From: Anaerosacchariphilus hominis
GTDB taxonomy: Bacteria; Bacillota; Clostridia; Lachnospirales; Lachnospiraceae
DNA length: 64,000 nucleotides
Direction: 5' to 3'
Assembly: GCF_014290175.1 (NCBI RefSeq)
Contig: NZ_JACOOR010000010.1
Location: 14,366 to 78,365, forward strand
In this document: one piece after another, positions 50,802 through 60,587 of the stretch
How the letters are laid out: every line of letters starts with the position of its first letter
How positions within the stretch are numbered: the stretch's first letter is position 1
Translations under genes and position numbers: made by a program
Notes under the pieces: generated by a model
Told to the model about the DNA's origin: nothing
The model's database searches: none
What the model saw: only the letters and a program-made list of their open reading frames with translations

Positions 50802-53624
50802 GGTTTCAACACGATTATGAAAAAATACTTTTCGCAGAAAACATGCGTCATTTCCGCCCTCCTGACGATCCCGTCTACGGCCCTCCTGTGCTGGATGGTC
50901 ATGGGCGTTCTCTACCGGCGGATGCCGGAGTACACAGAGCTCGTCACCGGCTACACCACCTGGACCGCCTATTATAAACAGGGCGACATGACACTGGCTA
51001 ATTTATTTATCGGCGGGCTGCTGGGCTTCTTTCTACTGTATGCAGTGGTTCTGACCCTGCTCTCTAAGAAATGGAGCTGGCTTTGCGGCAGCTTTGATCG
51101 GACGGGGGAATATACGGCGAAGCAGCGGGAAAGCTATGCCTGGTTTGAGGACGCCTGCTTTCTGGTCATCTTTTCGCAGTTTACCCTTGCTATTTTTTGT
51201 CGTGCCCTGATCGAAGAAATTTTCGGGATGCAGCCGTGGCTGGAGAAACTTTTCCCCATATTCCAGTGTATAACTCTGATCGTTGTGGGTATCTTTCTGT
51301 TTTTCAACCACAGATGTGGAAAAGATCCGCAAAAACAGGAATGGGCGGCGCATCAGAGAAAAAGCTGGGTGGAACGTATGCAGTGGTTTTTACCGATTGC
51401 GTTCGTACTCTTTCGTATTTTTGAATATATCCGGGGCGGAGAAGTCATAGAGCTTTACAGGGGAAGGAACATGACGGTGGTATCCAATGTGGCCTTCTGG
51501 CTTGCGATTGGATACAATGGGCGTTTATTCCATAAATGTAAAGAGAATCTACGTCCGACTATTTCTATTATGTCATTTCTCTCCCTGGCAGTCTTCGCCT
51601 CCTGGACCCTGCCAAACGGAACCATTTCCGGCACTCCGCTGGAGATGTACCACTACGGTGAGATTGCGGAGCCTCTGCATGAGCTTCTGAACTACGGCGT
51701 CGTGCCCTACATCGACACCATGCCCATCCACGGCGTCTGCGATTATTTCCAGGCGGCGGTAGGAAAGCTTCTGTTCGACGGAACCTACGCGTCCATCGAA
51801 CCGGCCATGATTGTGGGCTGCGTTCTCATCGCCATGGCGACTGCGGCGGTATTCTACTACTTTATCGACAATAAGCTGCTGGGGCTTCTCTGCGTGCTGT
51901 TGTTTTCTCTGTTCGGAGATAAATATTATTACGTGCGATGGGCCTTCGCACTGCCCTTTATTCTGATCGTATTTTCGAAAAAAATGCGGAAGAATTTCCC
52001 CATGCAGCTCTGGAGCTGGACCTTTATATCCATTCTGTCCATCGCCTGGAACTCGTCTATCGGCGGAGCCTGCGCCCTGGCGACCCTGCCCATGATTCTC
52101 TGGGAATGCTTCCATGAGAAGGGCTGGAAAATATTCTTCCGCCTGAATGAAAAAGAAATTCGGAAAAAGATTCTGCCCTGGTACATCCCGCTTCTGATCC
52201 TGGGAATTTGCTTTATTCCCATGTTTTTCGCAATTCTTCGTTATATCGTGGAAAATTCAGCGGCCATTCTGGAGACCACCGGCGATATTCTGAAGGAGGA
52301 GCTGGTAAGCCCGTATGTCTGGTACGCCACCTTCGGTCCCGGTTTCTCTCTGCTGGCAGCCCTGATTTTTCCGGCAGATAAAGAGGGTGGGGAAAAGAAA
52401 CTGGCCTGGTATGCCTTAAGTTTTCTGATTATTTTCAATCTTGTGATCGTACGCTATACCTTTGTACGGACCCAGTTTGGTGAGCGAGGCATTATCGCAA
52501 CCACCATTTGCAGTCTGTTTCTGGTATTGCTGATTTTTCTGCCCTCTCTGGAGAAACGGTTTTCCCTGTGGACAGCGGGCATGATGGCGTGTCTGTTTCT
52601 GGCCACTATCCTGACTAAGGGCAGCAACCTGCTGACCATGCCTGCGAAGGTCTTTGAGCGGGATACGATCAGCGACGACTATATTTACGCCACCGTGGAG
52701 GAGACCGGCATCCCGGGTCTCGGAGACATCTACATTACGGAAGCGCAGAAGGAAGAGCTGATGAATCTGAATATCCTGGTCAATGATCTCTGCAAGGACA
52801 AGAAGGTCGTGGACATGACCAATCAGCTGTCCCATTACAACATCCTGAATAAGGAAAACCTGATGCCCTTCAGCAGCACCTACAACACCAACAACAAGGT
52901 GATGCAGATCCGGGCCATCGAAGTGCTGGAGGAAAAACAGCCGGAAATCCTCATTGTGGCTCCGGCCTGGCAGCATGATTCCGGATCCTTAAGCACCCGG
53001 AATTATTACATGTACCAGTATATCCAGAAGCATTATACGCCCTGCAGGTACAAGAACATTATTTTTCTGACCAATGACGACGAGGTGCGGGCCCGGTTTG
53101 AGCCGGCTTACGAGGAGTTTGGAAAGCTTCAGCACATCGAGGATCTGAAGATGCTTCCGAAGGCATGGGGAAACGAGTACCTGAAGGAAGAAGAGACCGA
53201 ACCCCTGAACGTGGAGTGGAGTCTTTTGGACACCAACGCCACAGAGCTGGGCGACGATCACTATACACTGAACGCCGAGGAAAACTATTTCCTCTATGCT
53301 TTTCCGAAAAATCAGGACGGATCCGAGATTCCCTTCCTGCGGATTACAGTAAGAGATGAGAGCGGATCCACAGAGTCCCTGAAATTCCAGGGGGTGGTCT
53401 ACTTCATGGATGAGGGAAAAGGTGTGAAAGAGGCACACCGCTTCATCTTCGACGGAAGCGAAGGCAGCTTCCTGATTCCGCTGACCACCAGCCCCTACTG
53501 GAGCTATTCCGAGCAGATTCAGTCCATGATGCTGGACTTTATCAGTGGAAGCCTGGAGGGAAAGCAGGTGTCCATTGAGACGGAGTTTGAGACACAGAAG
53601 CCGTTGGAAGAGCAGATGAAATAA
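50796..53624 (+). CDS. very large membrane protein with GT-C-like core and C-terminal extracellular domain
   Basis: 942 residues. Several helices occupy 1-270; around 285-335 the segment EMYHYGEIAEPLHELLNYGVVPYIDTMPIHGVCDYFQAA resembles the first-loop signature of GT-C glycosyltransferases (H-x-G near the start, PYxD later). More helices reach to about 610, then about 330 polar residues follow that look extracytoplasmic. No named family was recognised. It starts 51 bases after the preceding GT-C gene. The ATG at 50796 has no clear ribosome site; ATG at 50817 (MKKYFSQK) is an alternative. Confidence 0.65.
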   Translation: MKGFNTIMKKYFSQKTCVISALLTIPSTALLCWMVMGVLYRRMPEYTELVTGYTTWTAYYKQGDMTLANLFIGGLLGFFLLYAVVLTLLSKKWSWLCGSFDRTGEYTAKQRESYAWFEDACFLVIFSQFTLAIFCRALIEEIFGMQPWLEKLFPIFQCITLIVVGIFLFFNHRCGKDPQKQEWAAHQRKSWVERMQWFLPIAFVLFRIFEYIRGGEVIELYRGRNMTVVSNVAFWLAIGYNGRLFHKCKENLRPTISIMSFLSLAVFASWTLPNGTISGTPLEMYHYGEIAEPLHELLNYGVVPYIDTMPIHGVCDYFQAAVGKLLFDGTYASIEPAMIVGCVLIAMATAAVFYYFIDNKLLGLLCVLLFSLFGDKYYYVRWAFALPFILIVFSKKMRKNFPMQLWSWTFISILSIAWNSSIGGACALATLPMILWECFHEKGWKIFFRLNEKEIRKKILPWYIPLLILGICFIPMFFAILRYIVENSAAILETTGDILKEELVSPYVWYATFGPGFSLLAALIFPADKEGGEKKLAWYALSFLIIFNLVIVRYTFVRTQFGERGIIATTICSLFLVLLIFLPSLEKRFSLWTAGMMACLFLATILTKGSNLLTMPAKVFERDTISDDYIYATVEETGIPGLGDIYITEAQKEELMNLNILVNDLCKDKKVVDMTNQLSHYNILNKENLMPFSSTYNTNNKVMQIRAIEVLEEKQPEILIVAPAWQHDSGSLSTRNYYMYQYIQKHYTPCRYKNIIFLTNDDEVRARFEPAYEEFGKLQHIEDLKMLPKAWGNEYLKEEETEPLNVEWSLLDTNATELGDDHYTLNAEENYFLYAFPKNQDGSEIPFLRITVRDESGSTESLKFQGVVYFMDEGKGVKEAHRFIFDGSEGSFLIPLTTSPYWSYSEQIQSMMLDFISGSLEGKQVSIETEFETQKPLEEQMK

Positions 53625-53705
53625 TAGGAAACAAAAGTAGTTGTTATAGAATCATGTAGGACAATCGAGTGGGTCGCATAAGCGGCCAGAGAGAAGGTAA
53701 CACTT

Positions 53706-54419
53706 ATGAAACGAATCATGTTAATGGTATTGTACAATCTGCCCTTCGTCCCCTACTGGTGGTGGCAGCTCTGCCATTTCGCGAAGCACACGGACGATAT
53801 CCCGGAGCCGGAGAAATACGCATTGCTGAAGAAAATCACGATCCATGCCAATAAGGGCGGCCGGGTTAAAATTAACGTTCACGGTAAGGAACACATTCCC
53901 ACCGATCAAAGTTTTGTGTTTTTCCCAAACCACCAGGGACTTTTCGACGTGCTGGCCATCATTGAAGCCTGCGACGTGCCCTTTTCGGTGGTTGCAAAAA
54001 AAGAAGTGAAGGACGTTCCCTTCCTGAAGCAGGTATTCATGATCATGAAAGCGAAAATTATGGATCGTGAGGATGTACGCCAGTCCCTGCAGGTAATTCT
54101 CGATGTAACCCAGGAGGTCAAAAACGGCCGCAATTATCTGATTTTCCCGGAAGGAACCCGATCCAAACGGGGTAACCAGGTGGGTGAGTTTAAGGGCGGC
54201 AGCTTCAAATGCGCCGTCAAAGCCAAGGCGCCCATTGTCCCGGTGGCGCTCCTGAACGCTTTTGAACCCTTCGATCGGAACAGCATTGCCCCGGTGACCG
54301 TCCAGGTGCATTTTCTGGAGCCGATTCCTTACGAGACCTACCAGGGCATGAAGACGACAGAGATCGCCGAAATCGTAAAAACGCGGATCGAAGAAACCAT
54401 TGCGGAGTACGAAAAATAA
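53706..54419 (+). CDS. plsC: 1-acyl-glycerol-3-phosphate acyltransferase
   Basis: 237 residues. HX4D motif NHQGLFD near residue 77, FPEGTRSKRG near residue 147 and PIVPVALLNA mark the PlsC family. It adds the second acyl chain in phospholipid synthesis at the membrane. AAGGTAAC before the ATG. Confidence 0.93.
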   Translation: MKRIMLMVLYNLPFVPYWWWQLCHFAKHTDDIPEPEKYALLKKITIHANKGGRVKINVHGKEHIPTDQSFVFFPNHQGLFDVLAIIEACDVPFSVVAKKEVKDVPFLKQVFMIMKAKIMDREDVRQSLQVILDVTQEVKNGRNYLIFPEGTRSKRGNQVGEFKGGSFKCAVKAKAPIVPVALLNAFEPFDRNSIAPVTVQVHFLEPIPYETYQGMKTTEIAEIVKTRIEETIAEYEK

Positions 54420-54440
54420 ATTTAAAAGGAGGTCATATCT

Positions 54441-55262
54441 ATGAGCGAGGCATACGAGAAATTACAGAACTGTCTGAAATGCATCCGTGAAAAAACGGAT
54501 TTCCGGCCGGAGATGGCATTGATTCTGGGCTCCGGTCTGGGGGATTACGCAGAAAGCATCGATATCCGGGCGGAGGTCAGCTATCATGATATCGAGGGCT
54601 TCCCGGTGTCCACTGTACCCGGACACAAGGGCCGCTTTGTCTTCGGCTACGTGAAGCAGGTTCCGGTGATCGTGATGCAGGGCCGCGTCCATTATTACGA
54701 GGGCTACGCCATGGAGGACGTGGTGCTTCCCACCCGCCTGATGGGTATGCTGGGCGCCAAAAAGCTGCTGGTTACCAACGCCGCAGGCGGCATTAACTTT
54801 GATTTCGCGCCGGGAGATTTTATGCTGATCACCGATCACATTTCCACCATGGTACCCAATCCGCTGCTCGGAGCCAATCTGGGTGAGCTGGGCCCTCGTT
54901 TCCCGGATATGAGCGAGGTCTACAGCCGCCGCATGGGTACAATCGTGAAAGCGGAAGCAGAGAAGCTTGGCATTTCTCTGAAAGAGGGCGTCTATCTTCA
55001 ACTGACCGGTCCATCCTACGAGACGCCTGCCGAGATCCGCATGTTCCGAAATCTGGGCGCGGACGCCGTCGGCATGAGCACTGTCTGCGAGACAATCGCC
55101 GCCCGTCATATGGGGATGGAGATCTGCGGTATCTCCTGCATCACCAATCTGGCGGCAGGCATGTCTGTGAAAGCCTTGAACCACGCAGAGGTTCAGGAGA
55201 CCGCGGACCGGGTGGCGAAGCAGTTTAAAGAGCTGGTGACGGCAGTAGTGGGTCAAATATGA
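54441..55262 (+). CDS. punA: purine-nucleoside phosphorylase (trimeric type)
   Basis: 273 residues. Phosphate loop LGSGLG, VPGHKGRFVFG, GRVHYYEGY, then TNAAGGIN and GMSTVCETIAARHMGM are family signatures. It splits purine nucleosides to base and ribose-1-phosphate. AAAGGAGG upstream; its stop overlaps the S66 peptidase start (ATGA). Confidence 0.95.
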   Translation: MSEAYEKLQNCLKCIREKTDFRPEMALILGSGLGDYAESIDIRAEVSYHDIEGFPVSTVPGHKGRFVFGYVKQVPVIVMQGRVHYYEGYAMEDVVLPTRLMGMLGAKKLLVTNAAGGINFDFAPGDFMLITDHISTMVPNPLLGANLGELGPRFPDMSEVYSRRMGTIVKAEAEKLGISLKEGVYLQLTGPSYETPAEIRMFRNLGADAVGMSTVCETIAARHMGMEICGISCITNLAAGMSVKALNHAEVQETADRVAKQFKELVTAVVGQI

Positions 55263-56125
55263 CGAAAATAGCATTAACAGCCTGTTCCAACGGGCTGGAA
55301 GCCCGGAAAAACCCAACCGTAGACGCTCTCTGCGACTATCTTAGCAGCCTTGGTCTTACTCCGGTCTTAAGCCCCTGCCTTTACGAAAAAGATCCGGTTC
55401 ATACCTCGGTATTCAGTGGCACAGCCGAAGAACGGGCCGAAGCTCTGATGAACTTTTATCGTGATCCGGAAGTGAAAGCCATCTTCGATCTTTCCGGCGG
55501 TGATATGGCCAATGAAATTTTACCCCATCTGGATTTTGAAACAATCGCAGAAAGCAGTGCAGTTTTCTGGGGTTACAGCGACCTGACTACGATTCTGAAT
55601 GCCATTTACGCGAAGACCGGAAAGTCCTCGGTTCTTTATCAGGCCCGCAATCTGGTCTCCGAGGCCGGAGCCTTTCGCCGTGCCGCTTTCGAAAATACTA
55701 TATTACAGAAAAAATCTGATTTGTTTCAAATTTTCTGTAAATACGTGCAGCAGGGTCAAATCCAGTCCCCACTCACCGGCACCGTTGTCGGTGGCAACAT
55801 CCGCTGCTTCCTGAAGCTGGCCGGAACCGAATACTGGCCTGATATGCAGGATAAAATTTTCCTGCTGGAAGCCTGGAGCGGCACTGTCCCGAAGATGGTC
55901 ACCTACTTAAGCCAGCTCCAGCAGCTGGGAGTATTTCGCCAGGTTAAAGCCGTGCTCCTTGGAACCTTCACTGAGATGGAGCAGAAAGCCTGCGCTCCTA
56001 CTATTGAAGAACTGGTCCGCCATTATGCAGGCCCGGATCTCCCGATTCTGAAAACCCGGGAGGTGGGTCACGACAAGGACGCGCTGGCCGTCCGCATCGG
56101 CGGCAGATTTACGATCGGGGGTTGA
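55259..56125 (+). CDS. peptidase S66 family (LD-carboxypeptidase / MccF-like)
   Basis: 288 residues. Nucleophile Ser107 in FWGYSDLT; the remaining triad residues probably lie in LLEAWSG and VGHDKDA. Members cut murein tetrapeptides or detoxify peptide-nucleotide antibiotics; a cytosolic enzyme is expected as there is no signal peptide. It shares four bases with punA. The stop codon lies in the loop of a strong hairpin that also carries the -35 box of the next unit. Confidence 0.88.
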   Translation: MTKIALTACSNGLEARKNPTVDALCDYLSSLGLTPVLSPCLYEKDPVHTSVFSGTAEERAEALMNFYRDPEVKAIFDLSGGDMANEILPHLDFETIAESSAVFWGYSDLTTILNAIYAKTGKSSVLYQARNLVSEAGAFRRAAFENTILQKKSDLFQIFCKYVQQGQIQSPLTGTVVGGNIRCFLKLAGTEYWPDMQDKIFLLEAWSGTVPKMVTYLSQLQQLGVFRQVKAVLLGTFTEMEQKACAPTIEELVRHYAGPDLPILKTREVGHDKDALAVRIGGRFTIGG

Positions 56126-56137
56126 CAACCCCCGATC
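56113..56137 (+). terminator. hairpin around the S66 stop codon
   Basis: GATCGGGGGTT (56113-56123) pairs perfectly with AACCCCCGATC (56127-56137). It is followed by A, not T, so it may be an mRNA-end stabiliser and not a terminator. Confidence 0.5.
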
Positions 56138-56151
56138 AAAAATGCTATGGT
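56122..56151 (+). promoter_or_regulatory. purO-purH promoter
   Basis: TTGACA at 56122-56127 (in the loop of the preceding hairpin) and TATGGT at 56146-56151, spacer 18. The predicted transcription start (about 56158) falls just before the riboswitch. Confidence 0.65.
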
Positions 56152-56157
56152 AAAATC

Positions 56158-56266
56158 AACTTATACGACTGACGGAAGTGGAGTTTACCACAGGGAGTAT
56201 AAGGGTTCGAGAGCCGACCGTCTGGGCAGATTATGCTTGGGATGGATCGGTCCTTCTTTATTTTCA
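56158..56266 (+). ncRNA. ZTP (pfl) riboswitch with terminator platform
   Basis: TTATAC/GTATAA encloses CGACTGACGGAA and a GTGGA-ACCAC hairpin followed by AGGGAG. A linker leads to CCGACCGTCTGGGCA, which matches the conserved 3' segment (CCGCCUGGGC) of ZTP riboswitches. GACCG at about 56216 can pair instead with CGGTC near 56249, followed by a T-rich run, giving a terminator that ligand binding would prevent. ZTP rises when 10-formyl-THF is low; the genes below consume ZMP, so the control makes sense. Confidence 0.88.
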
Positions 56267-56345
56267 GACAAAATACAGGCATCATAATCGGTCACTCTTA
56301 AGCTTTTCATAGGTTAAAAACCCATTTTCACAGGAGGAAAAAAAA

Positions 56346-57065
56346 ATGGACATGATTTCACTGGCACAGGAGCTTCAGGAAAATTCTTATCCCGGCAGAG
56401 GCATTATTCTTGGCCGTTCCGAGGACGGAACCAAGGCCGTGGCAGCTTACTTCATTATGGGAAGAAGCGAGAACAGCCGTAACCGTATCTTCGTGGAGGA
56501 CGGCGAGGGCATCCGTACCCAGGCCTTCGATCCTTCCAAGCTGACCGACCCGAGCCTGATTATCTATGCACCGGTCCGTGTACTGGGCCATAAAACCATC
56601 GTTACCAACGGAGACCAGACCGATACCATTTACGAGGGAATGGAAAAGGGGCTGACCTTTGAGCAGTCCTTACGCTCCCGTGAGTTCGAGCCGGATGCGC
56701 CCAACTATACCCCGCGGATCTCCGGCGTCATGGAGATCGAGAACGGAACCTACAGCTACTCCCTGTCCATCTTAAAGAGCAACAACGGTGACCCCTCATG
56801 CTGCAACCGCTACACCTTCTCCTATGAGAACTGCGCGGCAGGCGAGGGCCATTTCATCCACACCTACATGCACGACGGCAATCCGCTCCCCAGCTTCGAG
56901 GGCGAACCCAAGCTGGCCGCCATTCCCAACGACATGGAGAAGCTTACGAATATGCTCTGGAACAACCTGAATCCGGACAACAAGGTATCCCTGTTCGTAC
57001 GTTACATTGACATTGCCACCGGCAAATACGAAACCGTCATCAAGAATAAAAATCAGGAGGACTAA
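56346..57065 (+). CDS. purO: IMP cyclohydrolase, PurO type
   Basis: 239 residues. Opening NSYPGRGIILGRSEDGTKAVAAYFIMGRSENSRNRIF is the PurO/IMP-cyclohydrolase family signature. It closes FAICAR to IMP, the last step of purine synthesis. It replaces the cyclohydrolase half of the usual bifunctional PurH. AGGAGG upstream of the ATG; the AICAR transformylase follows after four bases. Confidence 0.9.
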   Translation: MDMISLAQELQENSYPGRGIILGRSEDGTKAVAAYFIMGRSENSRNRIFVEDGEGIRTQAFDPSKLTDPSLIIYAPVRVLGHKTIVTNGDQTDTIYEGMEKGLTFEQSLRSREFEPDAPNYTPRISGVMEIENGTYSYSLSILKSNNGDPSCCNRYTFSYENCAAGEGHFIHTYMHDGNPLPSFEGEPKLAAIPNDMEKLTNMLWNNLNPDNKVSLFVRYIDIATGKYETVIKNKNQED

Positions 57066-57069
57066 GGAA

Positions 57070-58248
57070 ATGAAAGAACTGGAACTGAAATATGGCTGTA
57101 ACCCGAATCAGAAACCGTCCCGTATTTATGTGTCAGACGGATCCGAGCTTCCTATCACGGTTCTTTCCGGCCGTCCCGGTTACATCAACTTTTTGGATGC
57201 CTTTAATGGATGGCAGCTGGTGAAAGAGCTGAAAGAGGCCACCGGCCTTCCGGCAGCCACCTCCTTCAAGCATGTATCCCCGGCAGGAGCCGCAGTGGGT
57301 CTGCCCCTTGACGATACTCTGAAGAAAATCTACTGGGTAGACGACATGGGAGACCTGTCCCCACTGGCCTGCGCTTACGCCAGAGCCAGAGGCGCGGATC
57401 GGATGTCCTCTTTCGGTGATTTCATCGCCCTGTCCGATGTCTGCGACAAGGACACCGCTTCTATCATCAAGCGTGAGGTATCCGACGGCGTTATCGCTCC
57501 GGGCTTCACTGACGAGGCGCTGGAGATCCTGAAGCAGAAGAAAAAGGGTAATTATGTAGTCATCCAGATGGATACTGATTACAAGCCCGCTCCCCTGGAA
57601 CACAAGGAAGTTTACGGCGTCACCTTTGAGCAGGGCCGTCAGGAACTTCCCATCAACGACGAACTCATTTCCCATATCGTGACGAAAAATAAAGATCTTC
57701 CGGAGAATGCCAAGCGCGACATGAAGATTGCCCTGATTACCCTGAAATACACCCAGTCCAACTCCGTCTGCTTCGTTAAGGACGGACAGGCCATCGGCGT
57801 GGGCGCAGGACAGCAGTCCCGCGTACACTGTACCCGTCTGGCAGGCCAGAAGGCCGACAACTGGTTCCTGCGTCAGAGCCCCAAGGTATTGAGTCTCCAG
57901 TTCGTGGACGGCATCGGCCGCGCCGACCGTGACAACGCCATCGACGTGTACATCGGCAACGAGTACATGGATGTGCTGGCAGACGGTGCCTGGGAACGCG
58001 TCTTCAAAGTGAAGCCGGAAGTATTCACCGAGGAAGAAAAGAAAGCATGGCTGGCCCAGATGACAGATGTGACCGTAGGCAGCGACGCCTTCTTCCCCTT
58101 CAGCGATAACATTGAGCGAGCGAAGAAGAGCGGCGTGAAATACATCGCCGAGCCGGGCGGATCCGTCCGGGACGACCTGGTTATCGAGACCTGCGATAAG
58201 TATGATATGGTAATGGCATTTACCGGAATCCGTCTGTTCCACCACTAA
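57070..58248 (+). CDS. purH: AICAR transformylase (PurH formyltransferase domain alone)
   Basis: 392 residues from the ATG at 57070 (AGGAGG at 57055-57060; an earlier in-frame start lies inside purO). MKELELKYGCNPNQKPSRIYV, then TSFKHVSPAGAAVGLP, GAGQQSRVHCTRLAGQKADNW and FPFSDNIERAKKSGVKYIAEPGGSVRDD are transformylase motifs. It uses 10-formyl-THF to formylate ZMP. The usual N-terminal IMP cyclohydrolase domain is absent because PurO does that step. Confidence 0.95.
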   Translation: MKELELKYGCNPNQKPSRIYVSDGSELPITVLSGRPGYINFLDAFNGWQLVKELKEATGLPAATSFKHVSPAGAAVGLPLDDTLKKIYWVDDMGDLSPLACAYARARGADRMSSFGDFIALSDVCDKDTASIIKREVSDGVIAPGFTDEALEILKQKKKGNYVVIQMDTDYKPAPLEHKEVYGVTFEQGRQELPINDELISHIVTKNKDLPENAKRDMKIALITLKYTQSNSVCFVKDGQAIGVGAGQQSRVHCTRLAGQKADNWFLRQSPKVLSLQFVDGIGRADRDNAIDVYIGNEYMDVLADGAWERVFKVKPEVFTEEEKKAWLAQMTDVTVGSDAFFPFSDNIERAKKSGVKYIAEPGGSVRDDLVIETCDKYDMVMAFTGIRLFHH

Positions 58249-58274
58249 TTTCAGAAAAATACACAAGTGAGAAG

Positions 58275-58310
58275 CGCCTCCGACTTCAAATGAAGCCGGG
58301 GGCATTTTTA
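58275..58310 (+). terminator. terminator of purO-purH
   Basis: GCCTCCG-CTTCA pairs with TGAAG-CGGGGGC and is followed by ATTTTT. Confidence 0.8.
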
Positions 58311-58352
58311 CGGGCGAAAACAGCCACAGGAAAAAATATGGAAATTCGGTAT

Positions 58353-58441
58353 TACTAAAAAAATGTTTAAAACTATTGAATTTTTCGGGCGACTGTGTAT
58401 AATGTAAAATGATTTTGCAATTTTAAATAAAAAGTTTAGTA
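58353..58441 (+). promoter_or_regulatory. promoter of the polyamine operon with flanking inverted repeat
   Basis: TTGAAT (58376-58381), 16-base spacer, TATAAT (58398-58403). TACTAAA (58353-58359) and TTTAGTA (58435-58441) lie on either side and could be an operator for the XRE regulator (inference). Confidence 0.55.
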
Positions 58442-58462
58442 TTAGCAAACAGGAGGTGCGCC

Positions 58463-58996
58463 GTGGACATCGGCAAGAAATTAAAGGAGCTTCGATTGCA
58501 AAAGGAGCTGACTCTGGAGGATCTGGCCTCCCGCAGCGAGCTGACCAAAGGTTTTTTATCACAGGTGGAGCGGAACCTGACTGCGCCGAGTATCGCCACC
58601 CTGGAGGATATTCTGGAGGCTCTGGGAACCAATCTGTCCGAATTCTTCCATGAGGAGCCGGAAAAGCAGATTGTATTTTCTACAGAGGAGTTTTTTGTGG
58701 ATGAGCAGCCGGACTACTGCATCGAGTGGGTGATTCCCAATGCCCAGAAGAACGAGATGGAGCCCATTCTCCTGACCCTTCATCCGGGAAAACGGAGTCA
58801 GGAAATGCAGGCCTACGACGGAGAAGAATTCGGCTATGTGCTGAAGGGCAGCGTTACCCTGGTCTGTGGCAGCAAGAAATACAAAATAAAGGCCCGGGAG
58901 ACCTTCTATCTGGACGGAACCGAAAGCCATTATTTATACAATCATGGGAAGAGCGACGCCAAAGTACTTTGGATCACCACGCCGCCCATGTTCTAG
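58463..58996 (+). CDS. XRE-cupin regulator (PuuR-like)
   Basis: 177 residues. N-terminal HTH (1-60, [34 protein letters not shown]), C-terminal cupin (about 100-175, [22 protein letters not shown]). GTG start with AGGAGG six bases upstream. First gene of the pot operon, so it probably senses polyamine and controls it. Confidence 0.93.
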   Translation: MDIGKKLKELRLQKELTLEDLASRSELTKGFLSQVERNLTAPSIATLEDILEALGTNLSEFFHEEPEKQIVFSTEEFFVDEQPDYCIEWVIPNAQKNEMEPILLTLHPGKRSQEMQAYDGEEFGYVLKGSVTLVCGSKKYKIKARETFYLDGTESHYLYNHGKSDAKVLWITTPPMF

Positions 58997-59009
58997 GAGG
59001 AGATGTGTA

Positions 59010-60587
59010 ATGGAACGAAAGAAACTGATTAGCTTTCGAAATATCGTGAAAAGCTTCGACGGTCAGGTCATCCTGAAGGGAGTCAATCTGGATATTTATG
59101 AAAAAGAATTTGTTACTCTGCTTGGCCCCAGCGGCTGCGGAAAGACCACCCTGCTTCGGATCCTGGGCGGCTTTCTGGACGCGGACGAGGGCAGCGTTAT
59201 CTTCGACGGGGAGGAAATCAGCGCGAAGCCACCCTATGAGCGGGAGCTGAACACCGTATTTCAGAAGTACGCCCTGTTTCCACACTTAAGCGTCTATGAA
59301 AATATCGCCTTCGGACTGAAGATCAAGAAAATGAGTAAGGACATCATCGATCAGAAAGTCATGAAGATGTTGAAGCTCATCGGTCTGGAGGGCTACGAAA
59401 ATAAAAATACCACCCTGTTGTCCGGCGGACAGCAGCAGCGTGTGGCCATCGCCCGGGCCCTGGTCAATGAGCCGAAGGTGCTGCTTCTGGACGAACCGCT
59501 GGCGGCTCTGGATCTGAAGCTCCGCAAAGAGATGCAGTACGAGCTGAAGCGAATCCAGCAGGAGGTCGGCATCACTTTTATCTTCGTTACCCACGATCAG
59601 GAGGAAGCCCTGACCATGTCCGATAAAATCGTGGTCATGAACGGCGGCGAGATCCAGCAGGTGGGAACTCCGGAGGAGATCTACAACGAGCCGACCAACC
59701 GCTTTGTAGCCAATTTTATCGGTGAGAGCAACATCATTCCGGGCGTCATGCTGGAGGATTATAAGGTTCGCTTCGACGATATTACCTTTGACTGTGTGGA
59801 CTTCGGCTTTAAGCCGAATGAGCCGGTGGAAGTGGTTATCCGTCCCGAGGATATCGACATCGTGAATGTAAAAGACGGCAAAATGACCGGAGAGGTCTTA
59901 AGCGTGCTGTTCAAGGGCGTACACTACGAGATCATCGTGGAGACCGTACCCGGAACCAGCGTTACGGTCAATATGCACGTCATCAGTAACCAGGACGTGA
60001 CCAGCGCCGATGGAAAAGAGAAGATGAGCGCCAGCAACTTCTACGTGGATGTGGAGGATGTGAAGTCCCTGGATGACAAGGAGGTTATCGCTCTTTCCAA
60101 CGCCCAGGCATGGAATCCGGAGACCGATGAGTACATCTCCATCCATAAGGTGGAATACGATGTGAAGGAAGAGCTGGGCGAGTATCCGGTGCGCTTCACG
60201 GCAGCGGGCGGTACCACCATCGAGCGTACCATTTACGTGGTAAATCAGCCCTTCGTAAAAAATGAGAAGGCAAATGAGGCAGTCATGGCCTTCAACTTCG
60301 CCAGAACCGTAGACGAGATCCAGGAATCCCAGGCTCTGGATACGGATATCAAGACCTGGGCCAATGCCCAGGGCTGGAAGCTGAGCGACGAAAACCAGAG
60401 CGTGGACGTCAGCGTAGATTACGATTTCGATCCGGAGAACATCAAAGAGGGCAGCTACCCGATTACCTTCTGGACCACCGGACGGGAGTTCAAGATTCAC
60501 ACCACCGATTACACGGAAGTCGGTCAGGAGGTCGGCCTGACATTCTTCCCGGAGGATATTCATGTTATGGAGAGGATGCTGTACTAA
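59010..60587 (+). CDS. potA: spermidine/putrescine ABC transporter ATPase with insertion in TOBE domain
   Basis: 525 residues from the ATG at 59010 (AGGAGG upstream); PotA is usually 350-380. Walker [11 protein letters not shown]-loop, signature [15 protein letters not shown] and Walker [13 protein letters not shown] lie in the first 190 residues. The TOBE part begins [22 protein letters not shown], is interrupted after TSVTVNMH (about residue 325) by about 170 residues, and resumes [30 protein letters not shown]. The insertion contains [13 protein letters not shown] and [19 protein letters not shown] Ig-type strands, unusual for a cytosolic ATPase. Confidence 0.93.
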   Translation: MERKKLISFRNIVKSFDGQVILKGVNLDIYEKEFVTLLGPSGCGKTTLLRILGGFLDADEGSVIFDGEEISAKPPYERELNTVFQKYALFPHLSVYENIAFGLKIKKMSKDIIDQKVMKMLKLIGLEGYENKNTTLLSGGQQQRVAIARALVNEPKVLLLDEPLAALDLKLRKEMQYELKRIQQEVGITFIFVTHDQEEALTMSDKIVVMNGGEIQQVGTPEEIYNEPTNRFVANFIGESNIIPGVMLEDYKVRFDDITFDCVDFGFKPNEPVEVVIRPEDIDIVNVKDGKMTGEVLSVLFKGVHYEIIVETVPGTSVTVNMHVISNQDVTSADGKEKMSASNFYVDVEDVKSLDDKEVIALSNAQAWNPETDEYISIHKVEYDVKEELGEYPVRFTAAGGTTIERTIYVVNQPFVKNEKANEAVMAFNFARTVDEIQESQALDTDIKTWANAQGWKLSDENQSVDVSVDYDFDPENIKEGSYPITFWTTGREFKIHTTDYTEVGQEVGLTFFPEDIHVMERMLY

